Positions 8,252-17,192 of a DNA stretch of 64,000 bases are shown piece by piece. The notes beneath the pieces are model-generated. The model had not been told where the DNA came from. It searched no databases and worked only from the letters and a program-made list of their open reading frames with translations. This DNA is from Segetibacter sp. Its GTDB lineage: Bacteria > Bacteroidota > Bacteroidia > Chitinophagales > Chitinophagaceae. A program made the translations under genes and the position numbers. Where the stretch lies: contig NZ_JAOQAH010000032.1 in assembly GCF_025963695.1 (NCBI RefSeq), forward strand, positions 1 through 64,000, written 5' to 3'. The number at the start of each line of letters is the position of its first letter. Positions within the stretch are counted from its first letter, which is position 1.

Positions 8252-11200
8252 TCACTCAATAATTATATTTTCTACAAAGGTTTTATTTCCGCTACTTATC
8301 GTTAGTCTGTAATTTCCTTTAGCTATAACCTTTTTGATGTTTAGTTTATAAAGCTCTAATGCCGGGTCATAATGTACTTTGTTGATAGAAATTAATTCTC
8401 CTAAATCATTTGAAATAGAAATTGTATAATTACCTTTTTGCAGGTTCGTCATTTTGAGATTAACTGTATTGCCTCTTGCTGGATTAGGAAAAACAGAAAT
8501 TAACCCGGTATTCTCTGGAAGGTCGAGCAATACTATTTTACTACAAATCACTTCTCCACTTTTTTGATGACATTTTATTCGATAAAAGTTATTTCCTGTT
8601 GTTGCATTACCATCAAACCAACTATAAGTGTTTTGTACACTTCCATTATTTTTTACTCCGGCGGTTCCCTGCTTTTTAAACAAGCGACCATCTGTTGATT
8701 TTTCTATCTCGTAGTTGTGGGTGTCTTTTTCTGTCTGAGCAGACCATTCTACCTGTATTCCATTTTCTTTTTTATAGGCTTTTACGTTCACTAGTATTAT
8801 TGGTAGTACCTGGGTTGAGTTTAAAATAATGCTATAACGGTTTGGCAAGAAGGATGTTGAATTGCTATCTATGGTGAAAGGAATAATAGTTTCTGTATTC
8901 AAATCGAGAAGGGTGTCCTTTTTCAAAAATTTGTCTTTTAGAATTATAGCAACACCAGGTGCAATACGAGCAGGTTTGATTTTTAAGAAGTAGTTTTTTT
9001 GCCTAAGCTGGACAATATTTAGTTGAATAGTATCAGACGAAAGCGCGGGTGGTCGACCTTCTATACTTAACAATTTTCCCTTACTGGCAATCGACATATT
9101 TTCATCGAGGTTACCAATCTTTTCAGCATCTTCCTCGCCAATAGAAGAGGTGAAATTATCATCAAAAAGAACTGTAATTCCATCAGCAGTGTTTTCGCTT
9201 TCTTTTAGGGTATCTAGCAACAATTGCACAGAAAGCGCAGGAACACCGTCGTCGGTCCTATATACTTTTCTGTTTGCACTTGTTTTATTTGCCTCGTTAA
9301 AAGTCAGGGAAGGATTAGCTGTTTTGGTTTGAACAAAAAAAGCCTGGCCGCACTGAATGTTTTGATTAACCTCCGAACCTGGAACACTTGTTACCCCGTT
9401 GCCATAAGTAACATAAGCGCCACGGGTATTAAGATTTGGATCCCAAACATAATAATAAGGTGAGAGGCCTTGCTTCGTTAATGCATCCCAATCAACGGGA
9501 GAGGCATAGGGATTTCCAACCATACTAAAAGCATTTATGCTTCCGTCTATAGAGGGACTGCCAGATACATTGTAAACTACTTTTCCTTTCACTAAAGATC
9601 CGGTACCTCTTAAAATAGTGTTCGAGGGAGCTGCGCTATTATTGCTTAGATCAACACTTCTGCTACCTCGTACAAACAGGCGGTAGCCCACGCCGGCAGT
9701 AAATGTACCGCTGGTATTAGGTATGCCCTGCCACGCCTGGCTGCTATTATTAAAAATGAATAATGATGGATTGTTTGTTGCAGTTGCGTCGAAGCCATCA
9801 TTAGGGTTTGCCGAACCGGTGATGTGAGTTCCGTAACCTGGAGTACTGTTATAATTAACTGAATAGGCAGGAGGGGTATTATTTTGGCCTTCCATCCAGT
9901 TTCCTTTTATGCTTGTAGAGGTTGTAACCGGTGAAGACAAAAATCGAAAAGCGCGCTTAGCAGGTATGTACCTTTCTACAGTAACATTGGTAGCATTCAA
10001 TAAAGCGATAGACCCATCGGCGATTTCACCAATCGAACCAGTACCAGTTGCATTACTATGAATGATAACTGGTCGATCATTAAAGTTTGCTTTAGCGCCT
10101 GCACTTACCTTAAGAACTACGAGAGGATCAATGACAAGAGAATCTGCACCTGTTGAAATATTCATCGTTCCATTCGTCACTGTTTTGATGCCACTACCCT
10201 TAAGTAGTAAAGAAGGATAGTCGCCACTGAGCGTGGTAATTGTCTGATCGCCGGGAGGTGTTTGACTTACCGTACGGGAATATATGATTGTAGATTTTGG
10301 ATTAATGGTAACGTTTTCGATGTTAAATAATGCAGCTGAAGAATTGCCGGAAAAACCTCCGGTTACCCCGGTCTTAAATGTGGCACCCGCTTCCATTATA
10401 AAATTTTGTGTTCCTGCCGAGCCGTCAATCCTTCTATCATTATTATCGTACATGCCAGTACCCTTAACAGTGAAAGAACCTCCGGCAACAAGAGTTATTA
10501 TTCCGGCACCGTTCTTAACATTTGATCCGCTAATTATAATATTGAAGTAGCTTCTGGGAGAACGTATTGCCTGGGCAGTCGTAGCGTGGTTAGTAAATTC
10601 AATATCACCGCCGGTGATGTTATAAGTTCCTGCTATATCAGGCTTTGTATTAACTCCCGATAGTATCAGCCTGCCACCGCTCATTAACAGGTTGGTATTT
10701 GCGTCGCCAAAATTTTTGTTTGAAACATCCACAATAGCATTGTCTTTAATGGTTACGGTGCCAAAAGGAGAGCATGTCGGAACAGTCTTGACACCACTAC
10801 CTGAAAATGTTACATTCTTATAATCGTCTCGCGAGCTTACCTGCTGATCGCCCAACCTGCCATATTCTATAATACTGCCTGCGTAAATATTAAGTGTGAT
10901 GGATGGTGTTGAGGTGGCGCCTGGTATAGAGGTGCTTGTTCCTGCGAAGCCGTCAGCGTCGCGGCAAATAAAAGTTCCGTAAATATTAATCGTGGGAGAA
11001 CCGCCCCCGGTTACCTGGCTTTCTCCCCCGGTGTCAAAAGAAGAATTGGCGTTTATATTTAGCGTGCCGCCGCCATTAAGCTTTAGATCGTTTGTTCCGT
11101 TTAATGCAAATGTGTTTGCTGCTGATATATTCAACGTTCCGCTTACTGAAACGTCTGTTTGTGCTGTTGCTTTTTTAACGCCACTGCCGGAAATAGTAAG

Positions 11201-12346
11201 ATTTCCATAACCTAGGGGAGTAATAGTTTGATCACCGGTTCGGTTGTATTCAATAGTAGAAGATGCACCTATTGAGCTAACAGTAAACCCTGTTGCAAAG
11301 GTAGAGCTAGAGCTTCCTGTTAGCCCTGTTGTGTTGGTGGTTTTCAGCGTTCCGTCAATCTTTATTTTGCTATTTCCGCCAATAATAAAGTCCCCGGTAA
11401 TCAAGGTGCCGAGAAGGGTTATATCGCCGGTTGCTCCGGGGTAGTTATCAATTGTTTTGCTGCTGGTTAAGGTGGTAAGGGTTGTGGAGCCAATTGTGAG
11501 GCCGCTGCCATTAAGCGTGAGGGTTCCGCCTCCTAGTTTAGCAGTAGCGCCATTTATTATAAACTGTCCCCCGTTTATTGCTGTTGCGGCAACTGCTGCC
11601 GTTCCAATAATCCCATTTCTAAAAGTTTTAGATCCGTTGCTCTGCAGGCTGACATTTGCATTTGCTTCGAACAACCCATTTATTACTGTTGCTGCCGTAT
11701 TTCCAAAAGAAATGGGTTTGGAGACTCGAAAGATTGGTATAGAGACTCCTGAAGGAAAATAAGCCACTCCATCTATAGGTGAAGTCGTGTTGTTCCAATT
11801 AAAGACAGCACTATCTGCCCATAAAACATTGCTGGCAATGGTAGAACTGTTATTAGCATAATTTGAAGGCTGGCCGTTGTTGCTTGCTACTTCTAATACA
11901 CCACTACTTTGTATCTCCATTGTTGCTAAGCCAGAAAATGATGGCAATAGGGACCCAGTAATATTATGTTTAAATACACCTCCATTTTGTACAACAATAT
12001 CGTTACCTGTTCCGTCGGTCACGGTTAAGCCAGATGTTGCTCCTGTTGCAAGTTCTAATATGCCGCCGGTTGCTATCACTACCTGGTCAACTGTTGTATT
12101 AGTGGTTATTACTACAGAGTGCCCGCTTCGGATAGTGATGATACTTGCAGATTCGGTTGGAGCTAGTGTAGATGTAATCCAATTTGAAGATCCATCAGAA
12201 GAACTTTCCCAGGTATTAGCAGTATTCCAATTGCCGGATGTAGCGGAACGGAAGTGATGAGTTGGGAGCGTGGCCTGAGCGGAAGCCTCAGCTGCCAAAG
12301 TAATTAGGATAGAAATTAAAAGAGATCGGGTAAAGCTTAATTTCAT
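8252..12346 (-). CDS. Giant T9SS type A sorted surface protein
   Basis: 1364-aa exported protein. Signal peptide at residues 1-23 (MKLSFTRSLLISILITLAAE then ASAQ). Residues about 30-780 are a Gly, Ser, Thr and Asn-rich region that looks like a parallel beta-solenoid (DQVVIATGGILELATG and similar strands). Within it a motif with the sense ..N(L/V)xxSGSGVK recurs: NLTISGSGVKKA, NVTFSGSGVKTV, NIIISGSNVKNG, SLLLKGSGIKTV. From about 820 on the protein matches the 1227-aa protein at 44516-48199 (VERYIPAKRAFRFLSS, PGYGTHITG, GYRLFVRGSRSVDL, VGNPYASPVDWD). The last 75 residues are a T9SS type A domain (ISVFPNPARGNTVNL ... GNYRLTISSG). It is expected to be anchored on or released from the cell surface; an adhesin or matrix role is only a guess. 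Confidence 0.88.
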   Translation of the reverse strand: MKLSFTRSLLISILITLAAEASAQATLPTHHFRSATSGNWNTANTWESSSDGSSNWITSTLAPTESASIITIRSGHSVVITTNTTVDQVVIATGGILELATGATSGLTVTDGTGNDIVVQNGGVFKHNITGSLLPSFSGLATMEIQSSGVLEVASNNGQPSNYANNSSTIASNVLWADSAVFNWNNTTSPIDGVAYFPSGVSIPIFRVSKPISFGNTAATVINGLFEANANVSLQSNGSKTFRNGIIGTAAVAATAINGGQFIINGATAKLGGGTLTLNGSGLTIGSTTLTTLTSSKTIDNYPGATGDITLLGTLITGDFIIGGNSKIKIDGTLKTTNTTGLTGSSSSTFATGFTVSSIGASSTIEYNRTGDQTITPLGYGNLTISGSGVKKATAQTDVSVSGTLNISAANTFALNGTNDLKLNGGGTLNINANSSFDTGGESQVTGGGSPTINIYGTFICRDADGFAGTSTSIPGATSTPSITLNIYAGSIIEYGRLGDQQVSSRDDYKNVTFSGSGVKTVPTCSPFGTVTIKDNAIVDVSNKNFGDANTNLLMSGGRLILSGVNTKPDIAGTYNITGGDIEFTNHATTAQAIRSPRSYFNIIISGSNVKNGAGIITLVAGGSFTVKGTGMYDNNDRRIDGSAGTQNFIMEAGATFKTGVTGGFSGNSSAALFNIENVTINPKSTIIYSRTVSQTPPGDQTITTLSGDYPSLLLKGSGIKTVTNGTMNISTGADSLVIDPLVVLKVSAGAKANFNDRPVIIHSNATGTGSIGEIADGSIALLNATNVTVERYIPAKRAFRFLSSPVTTSTSIKGNWMEGQNNTPPAYSVNYNSTPGYGTHITGSANPNDGFDATATNNPSLFIFNNSSQAWQGIPNTSGTFTAGVGYRLFVRGSRSVDLSNNSAAPSNTILRGTGSLVKGKVVYNVSGSPSIDGSINAFSMVGNPYASPVDWDALTKQGLSPYYYVWDPNLNTRGAYVTYGNGVTSVPGSEVNQNIQCGQAFFVQTKTANPSLTFNEANKTSANRKVYRTDDGVPALSVQLLLDTLKESENTADGITVLFDDNFTSSIGEEDAEKIGNLDENMSIASKGKLLSIEGRPPALSSDTIQLNIVQLRQKNYFLKIKPARIAPGVAIILKDKFLKKDTLLDLNTETIIPFTIDSNSTSFLPNRYSIILNSTQVLPIILVNVKAYKKENGIQVEWSAQTEKDTHNYEIEKSTDGRLFKKQGTAGVKNNGSVQNTYSWFDGNATTGNNFYRIKCHQKSGEVICSKIVLLDLPENTGLISVFPNPARGNTVNLKMTNLQKGNYTISISNDLGELISINKVHYDPALELYKLNIKKVIAKGNYRLTISSGNKTFVENIIIE

Positions 12347-12882
12347 AATCGCGAGAATTAGTGAAACGTCTTAGTTGATTTCGGAAAAAAGTGGGTGAGA
12401 AGGAGTTTATAGGGATAGCAATGGTAGTAAACAATAGATTAGGATAGTTCAAATATATAGCGAAGTAAAAAGTATTGAAAGTAGAGAATACTTAAAAAAA
12501 GATTATAATGTTACCGATGGCAACGGTAGTTCTGTCATCTACAAAAGCTCTTACGCTTGTAAAGGAGGTTAGTGAAGACAGGTCAATTAAAAATTAAACC
12601 TAACCATATTTTATTGACGAAGTAGAAGTAAGCTAAGCGGTATTAATGCAATTTGTTTTCTTCAACCGGAAGAAGCTAAGAAGCTTTTTATGTATATCTA
12701 ATGAAAATGCTAAATCTTCTTCTTTTACATTTTCTGTAATCTTTGTCCATATCTTATTTTGCTTTATCAAATATTTCGGGGGTCATTGGTTGGCGTTGGA
12801 ATATGGATTAAAATCACTATTAATAGGGATTTTTCAAGAATTAAAATGCAAATACATTTGGTACTTATTGGGGGATTTTTAA

Positions 12883-12915
12883 GAGGCGCACCTTTTTAGG
12901 AAGCGCCTCTTTTTT
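12883..12915 (+). terminator. Orphan intrinsic terminator
   Basis: GAGGCGC (12883-12889) pairs with GCGCCTC (12903-12909), followed by a T run. The T run lies only on the plus-strand side, so it ends rightward transcription. The only rightward candidate ahead of it is the 78-codon frame or an RNA in 12400-12880. Confidence 0.75.
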
Positions 12916-12960
12916 GCAAATTTTTTACAATAGTTGAACGTTGGGTCAATAGAGAATCTA

Positions 12961-12987
12961 CAAGTTGCAGGGAGTGACACAACAATG
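12961..12987 (+). repeat. TGYGACRCA element, copy 2
   Basis: CAAGTTGCAGGG followed by AGTGACACAACAATG; the core 12973-12981 has one arm mismatch. Intergenic, single. Confidence 0.5.
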
Positions 12988-13031
12988 TTAAAAAGAGATA
13001 TACTGCCTGCTTCAATAAAATAAGTAACCTC

Positions 13032-15899
13032 TTACATAAATCTACCTGTATAGCTTTCCGCGGCATTCTTTAATTCTGATGGAACTCCGCTAAATACAAG
13101 ATTACCGCCTTTGTCTCCGGCTTCGGGGCCAAGGTCTATAACCCAGTCTGCGCTTCTGATTACATCTGTATTGTGTTCGATAACAAGAATGGAATGACCC
13201 TGTTCTATCAAGGCATTAAAAGATGTGAGGAGTTTTTTTATATCATGAAAGTGGAGGCCTGTGGTAGGCTCATCAAAGATGAACAGAACATGACCTATGC
13301 CTTTGCCTTTTCCAAGAAAGCTTGCAAGTTTTACCCTTTGTGCTTCGCCACCACTTAAGGTATCGCTGCTTTGGCCGAGTTTAATATAACCAAGGCCAAC
13401 ATCCTGTAAAGGTTGGATTGCTTTTGCTATGCTTTTTTCATCTTTAAAAAATTCGATTGCCTCATCTACGCTCATGTTTAACACATCGTAAATGTTTTTC
13501 ATTTTATACGTTACCTCAAGCACCTCTTCTTTAAATCTTTTGCCATTGCAAACATCACACACAAGATGTACGTCAGCAAGGAATTGCATTTCTACAACCT
13601 GCTCGCCTTCGCCTTTACATGCATCACATCGTCCACCGTCTACGTTAAAAGAATAATGCTTTGGTTGAAAGCCACGCATTTTAGCCATCGGTTGCTTTGC
13701 ATAAACATCTCTTATCTCGTCGTATGCTTTTATATAAGTTACCGGGTTACTTCTGGATGATTTGCCAATGGGATTTTGGTCAATCATCTCGATCTGCGAA
13801 ATGTAGTCTGTATCGCCTGATATAGCTTTATGGAAGCCGACTTTCTCTGCAAACTCGCCTTTCAGCTTTTTTAGGGCGGGGGCTAAAATCTGTTTAATTA
13901 GCGTTGTTTTGCCACTGCCGCTTACTCCGCTAATAACACAAAAAACATCGAGCGGGAATTCAACAGTGATGTCTTTTAAATTATTATGTCGCGCATTGTG
14001 TACAGTAATACTATGGTGTGACTTTCGAATGTGGGCAGGAGGTTTAATCTGTAATTCGCCTTTGAGGTATTTACCTGTAAGACTTTCGCTATTTGAAATA
14101 ATCTGGTTGTAATCGCCGGCGGCAACTACCTCGCCTCCCAGGTGACTTGCAAAAGGCCCCATATCTATAATGTGATCTGCTTCACGCATCATCATCTCGT
14201 CATGCTCTACAACTACTACGGTGTTGCCAAGGTCTCTAAGCTCTTTCAACACTTTTATCAGCCTTTCGGTGTCGCGGCTATGTAGGCCTATCGAAGGCTC
14301 GTCTAAAATATATAGCGAATTAGTAAGGTTGCTACCAAGGCTTCGGGTAAGTTGAATACGTTGACTTTCTCCACCACTTAGACTGTTTGCAAGACGGTTC
14401 AAAGTAAGGTAGCCAAGACCCACGTCGAGCAGGGTTTTAATGCGGTTGTTGATTTCGATCAAAATTCTTTTAGATACCTGCTGGTCATACTCGCTCAGTT
14501 GTAATGCTTTGAACCAATCATACAAATCTTTGATAGGCAACTGGCACAACTCACCAATGTGCTTTTCGCCCACCTTTATATACAAAGCCTCCTTTCTTAA
14601 CCGGTAACCCTCGCACGCTGTACAACTTGTTCTTCCACGATAGCGGCTTAGCATAACCCTATACTGAACCTTATATAAGTTTTGCTCAACTTCTTTAAAA
14701 AAAGCATTTATGCCTTCTGTATACCTGTTTCCTTTCCAGAGTATATCGTATTGTTCTTTGGTTAAATCTGCAACCGGCGTGTGCACGGGAAAATCAAAAT
14801 TTCTTGCAGCGAGTACAAAATTGTCTCGCCACAATCCCATCTTTTCGCCTTTCCAGGCGGCAACCGCGCCCTCATAAACGCTTAGTCTTTTGTCGGGGAT
14901 AACAAGATCGGGGTCGATGCCTAGTACCATTCCAAATCCTTCACAAACCGGACATGCACCAAAGGGATTATTGAAAGAAAATAAATTAGGAACGGGCTCT
15001 TCGAATTGGATGCCATCTAACTCAAACTTGTTGCTGAAGTGCATCAATTGCTCACCTATCAGCAAATACATTTCACCTTCACCCTCATAAAAAGCTGTGC
15101 CGATACTGTCGCTTAAACGATGGATATCATCTTCATCAAAATCTTTTCTCACAATACGATCAACGAGGATGAAAGTTGTAAGATGAGTTGTGTTGGAAGT
15201 TGAAGACAAAAGCTTCTGTTCAAGATCCTGATCATTCATCTCCAAAAGGTCTTCTATGCGTATCACTTCTCCTTCACCTGGCTGGGTAGATGGAGAAGCA
15301 GAGGCGTACATCCGGCTAAAGCCTTTTTGCAATAAGATGTTCAACTCTTCTCTAACCTGTCGGTTTGCATGTTGTTTAAACACAGCCAGCATTAATATCC
15401 GGCTACCTTCAGGAAGCTTTTGAATAGCCTCAATCACATCTTTTACATCATCCTTTTTTACTTCACGTCCACTTATCGGGGAGACGGTATGTCCTGCCCT
15501 TGCATATAACAGCCTTAAGTAATCATAGATCTCGGTCATACTTCCAACGGTGCTTCGGGGAGTACGTGTACTCACCTTCTGCTCAATAGCTATTGCAGGG
15601 CAAAGGCCTTTTATAAAATCAACATCAGGCTTGTTCATACGGGCCATAAATTGCCTTGCGTATGCACTTAAGCTTTCAGCATATCTTCTTTGCCCTTCAG
15701 CAAATAATGTGTCAATCGTTAACGACGATTTTCCTGACCCTGAAACGCCCGTAACTACAATAAATTTATTTCTTGGAAACTCAACTGTAACATTTTTTAG
15801 GTTGTGTGTTCGTGCTCCCTTTACAAGTATATTTTCATTTGCCCTGGTTGCAGGTCTTTCTTTTACAGCTTTCGATAAAGCGGAACTGTTTTTAGCCAT
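13032..15899 (-). CDS. uvrA: Excinuclease ABC subunit A
   Basis: 955-aa damage-recognition ATPase of nucleotide excision repair; it loads UvrB at lesions. Both ABC modules are intact: the first Walker A is GVSGSGKSSL near residue 50, with signature LSGGESQRIQLTRSL and Walker B SLYILDEPSIGLHS; the second has GVSGSGKTTL, LSGGEAQRVKLASFL and FIFDEPTTGLHFHD. Zinc-finger cysteines are present (CPVCEGFG ... CTACEGYR and CDACKGEGE ... CDVCNGKR). Length is normal. A TAATTTTG box on the minus strand (15905-15912) ends only 5 nt before the ATG, so the mRNA may be leaderless. No SOS-type operator is visible. Confidence 0.98.
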   Translation of the reverse strand: MAKNSSALSKAVKERPATRANENILVKGARTHNLKNVTVEFPRNKFIVVTGVSGSGKSSLTIDTLFAEGQRRYAESLSAYARQFMARMNKPDVDFIKGLCPAIAIEQKVSTRTPRSTVGSMTEIYDYLRLLYARAGHTVSPISGREVKKDDVKDVIEAIQKLPEGSRILMLAVFKQHANRQVREELNILLQKGFSRMYASASPSTQPGEGEVIRIEDLLEMNDQDLEQKLLSSTSNTTHLTTFILVDRIVRKDFDEDDIHRLSDSIGTAFYEGEGEMYLLIGEQLMHFSNKFELDGIQFEEPVPNLFSFNNPFGACPVCEGFGMVLGIDPDLVIPDKRLSVYEGAVAAWKGEKMGLWRDNFVLAARNFDFPVHTPVADLTKEQYDILWKGNRYTEGINAFFKEVEQNLYKVQYRVMLSRYRGRTSCTACEGYRLRKEALYIKVGEKHIGELCQLPIKDLYDWFKALQLSEYDQQVSKRILIEINNRIKTLLDVGLGYLTLNRLANSLSGGESQRIQLTRSLGSNLTNSLYILDEPSIGLHSRDTERLIKVLKELRDLGNTVVVVEHDEMMMREADHIIDMGPFASHLGGEVVAAGDYNQIISNSESLTGKYLKGELQIKPPAHIRKSHHSITVHNARHNNLKDITVEFPLDVFCVISGVSGSGKTTLIKQILAPALKKLKGEFAEKVGFHKAISGDTDYISQIEMIDQNPIGKSSRSNPVTYIKAYDEIRDVYAKQPMAKMRGFQPKHYSFNVDGGRCDACKGEGEQVVEMQFLADVHLVCDVCNGKRFKEEVLEVTYKMKNIYDVLNMSVDEAIEFFKDEKSIAKAIQPLQDVGLGYIKLGQSSDTLSGGEAQRVKLASFLGKGKGIGHVLFIFDEPTTGLHFHDIKKLLTSFNALIEQGHSILVIEHNTDVIRSADWVIDLGPEAGDKGGNLVFSGVPSELKNAAESYTGRFM

Positions 15900-15950
15900 A
15901 GAAACAAAATTATAAACAATAACGCGCTTAAATTATTTATTGGACTGCCC

Positions 15951-16059
15951 CCGTAAGTTATTCACACCGTTTTACAATACATCTGGTCGGCGTTCGGTTT
16001 TCAACGCTCCATTTTCAATGAATTTCTTTATTGTTCCATCCGTGGGAATAACTTACCGG
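15951..16059. repeat. Inverted repeat pair upstream of uvrA
   Basis: CCGTAAGTTATTCACAC at 15951-15967 is matched in inverse at 16042-16059 (reverse complement CCGGTAAGTTATTCCCAC), with one indel and one mismatch, around an interior of about 74 bp. Could be a small MITE-like element or a folded RNA; no coding sequence lies inside. Confidence 0.45.
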
Positions 16060-16370
16060 ATTTTACATAAATGGGAATGAATTTAAAACTATTGTTTTTC
16101 CTATTGACCTTCAGTAAGTTATCAATATTTAAAAGTCTCATCGGTTAAATAGGTCATTTTTTGCTATTATAAGTGTGCCTTTTTGGGGTATTGTTTTAAC
16201 TGCTATACTTACTTGCTGTCTCATCTTTACGTTTATTTTACAACATGTTACAAATGATAGCAATAAAAGAAAATATCTTTTAGAAGCGACCAGGCGTAAA
16301 AGAAAAGTCCAGTAAATCCAAATTCTCAATATCCTAATTAAAAACCAATTCTGTATCCAGATTTGCCCAA

Positions 16371-16952
16371 ATGAAAAACCAATCAAAATTAACCGACAAC
16401 CAGCTTGTGCAGTCGTTTCGCGACGGTAACAACCAGGCTCTTGAAATTTTAATTACACGTTACCGCGATAAAATGTTTTCTACAATTCTTTTCCTGGTAA
16501 AAGATAAATACCTGGCCGAGGATCTTTTTCAGGACGCCTTTATTAAGATTATTGATACAATTAGAAATAATCGTTACACCGAGGAAGGCAGATTTCTACC
16601 CTGGGCCATTCGTATTGCTCACAATCTCTGCGTCGATCATTTTAGAAAAGTAAAAAGGGCTCCTGCTGTTAAAACTGCTGATGATCACGACATCTTTGAA
16701 TTGTTCAATTCTGCCGAAGACGCGGCCGATAAAAAGCTGATGCAAGTAGAAACACAGGAACGTATCAGGCTTATGCTAAACCTGCTTCCGCAAGAGCAAA
16801 GAGAAGTAATTGTTTTGCGCCACTACGCTGATCTCAGTTTTAAAGAAATTGCAGAAATAACTCAATGCAGTATTAATACGTCCCTGGGCCGCATGCGCTA
16901 CGGTCTCATCAACATGCGTAAGCTTCTTATCGAAAAACAAATTGCGTTATAA
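16371..16952 (+). CDS. RNA polymerase sigma-70 family (ECF-type) factor
   Basis: 193-aa sigma factor. Region 2 spans residues about 10-95 with the core-binding and minus-10 recognising segment (YLAEDLFQDAFIKII ... RFLPWAIRIAHNLCVDHFRK). Region 4 spans about 130-190 with RIRLMLNLLPQEQREVIVLR and the helix-turn-helix DLSFKEIAEITQCSINTS. An acidic linker (DDHDIFELFNSAEDAADK) separates them. No anti-sigma factor gene is adjacent, so regulation is probably not by the usual pairwise mechanism. In this phylum such stand-alone factors often direct growth-phase or constitutive expression, which is inference here. A 17-bp stem terminator follows. Confidence 0.9.
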   Translation: MKNQSKLTDNQLVQSFRDGNNQALEILITRYRDKMFSTILFLVKDKYLAEDLFQDAFIKIIDTIRNNRYTEEGRFLPWAIRIAHNLCVDHFRKVKRAPAVKTADDHDIFELFNSAEDAADKKLMQVETQERIRLMLNLLPQEQREVIVLRHYADLSFKEIAEITQCSINTSLGRMRYGLINMRKLLIEKQIAL

Positions 16953-16970
16953 ATAATAGCACTTATTTAA

Positions 16971-17008
16971 ACTAACAAAAGCCTCTGCTACCAGAGGCTT
17001 TTGTTAGT
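16971..17008. terminator. 17-bp stem terminator between sigma factor and dsbD
   Basis: Perfect 17-bp inverted repeat (16971-16987 with 16992-17008, stem core AAAAGCCTCTG and CAGAGGCTTTT) around a 4-nt loop. It lies 19 bp after the sigma-factor stop; the A and T tracts of the stem make it usable from both sides. Confidence 0.8.
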
Positions 17009-17082
17009 TTATTTCCATCTGCTTTTATTTCCGCGTTTTGAGGTTTTTTATTAGCCATACAGCAGCAATTTTATTCAACATT

Positions 17083-17106
17083 CTTGCGTCGCACTAGTGT
17101 ACTACA
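17083..17106 (-). repeat. TGYGACRCA element, copy 3
   Basis: On the minus strand: GTACACTAG followed by TGCGACGCAAGAATG, core 17085-17093 with perfect TGCG-A-CGCA symmetry. Intergenic between the sigma factor terminator and dsbD. Confidence 0.55.
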
Positions 17107-17192
17107 TAAATAGTGGAAGCATACAGGACAATGCCTCGTACAAGCTTTTTTAGTTGGGAAATAACGGCTAAAATATTATTTAAGACACACCT

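Larger units (their letters stand above)
12347..13031. other. Intergenic region with an orphan terminator
   Basis: No recognised protein gene. It holds a short hairpin (TACCG 12512-12516 with CGGTA 12524-12528), an A+T-rich open frame of 78 codons at 12646-12882 with no recognisable homology, a terminator starting on the base after that frame's stop, and element copy 2. The open frame might be translated or the region might give a noncoding RNA; neither can be decided here. Confidence 0.4.

Noticed and set aside
11244..12257. Several plus-strand frames opposite the giant T9SS gene
   Set aside because: Long antisense frames come from the Gly, Thr and Ser-rich repeats of the real gene; Pro and Val-rich peptides without sense.
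12560..12620. Micro-frame with a good AAAGGAGG sequence ahead of a GTG
   Set aside because: Only about 15 codons, and strong Shine-Dalgarno sequences carry little weight in Bacteroidota; no other support.
16138..16386. 82-codon minus-strand frame ahead of the sigma factor
   Set aside because: Low-complexity hydrophobic and basic peptide, overlaps the sigma-factor start, no support.
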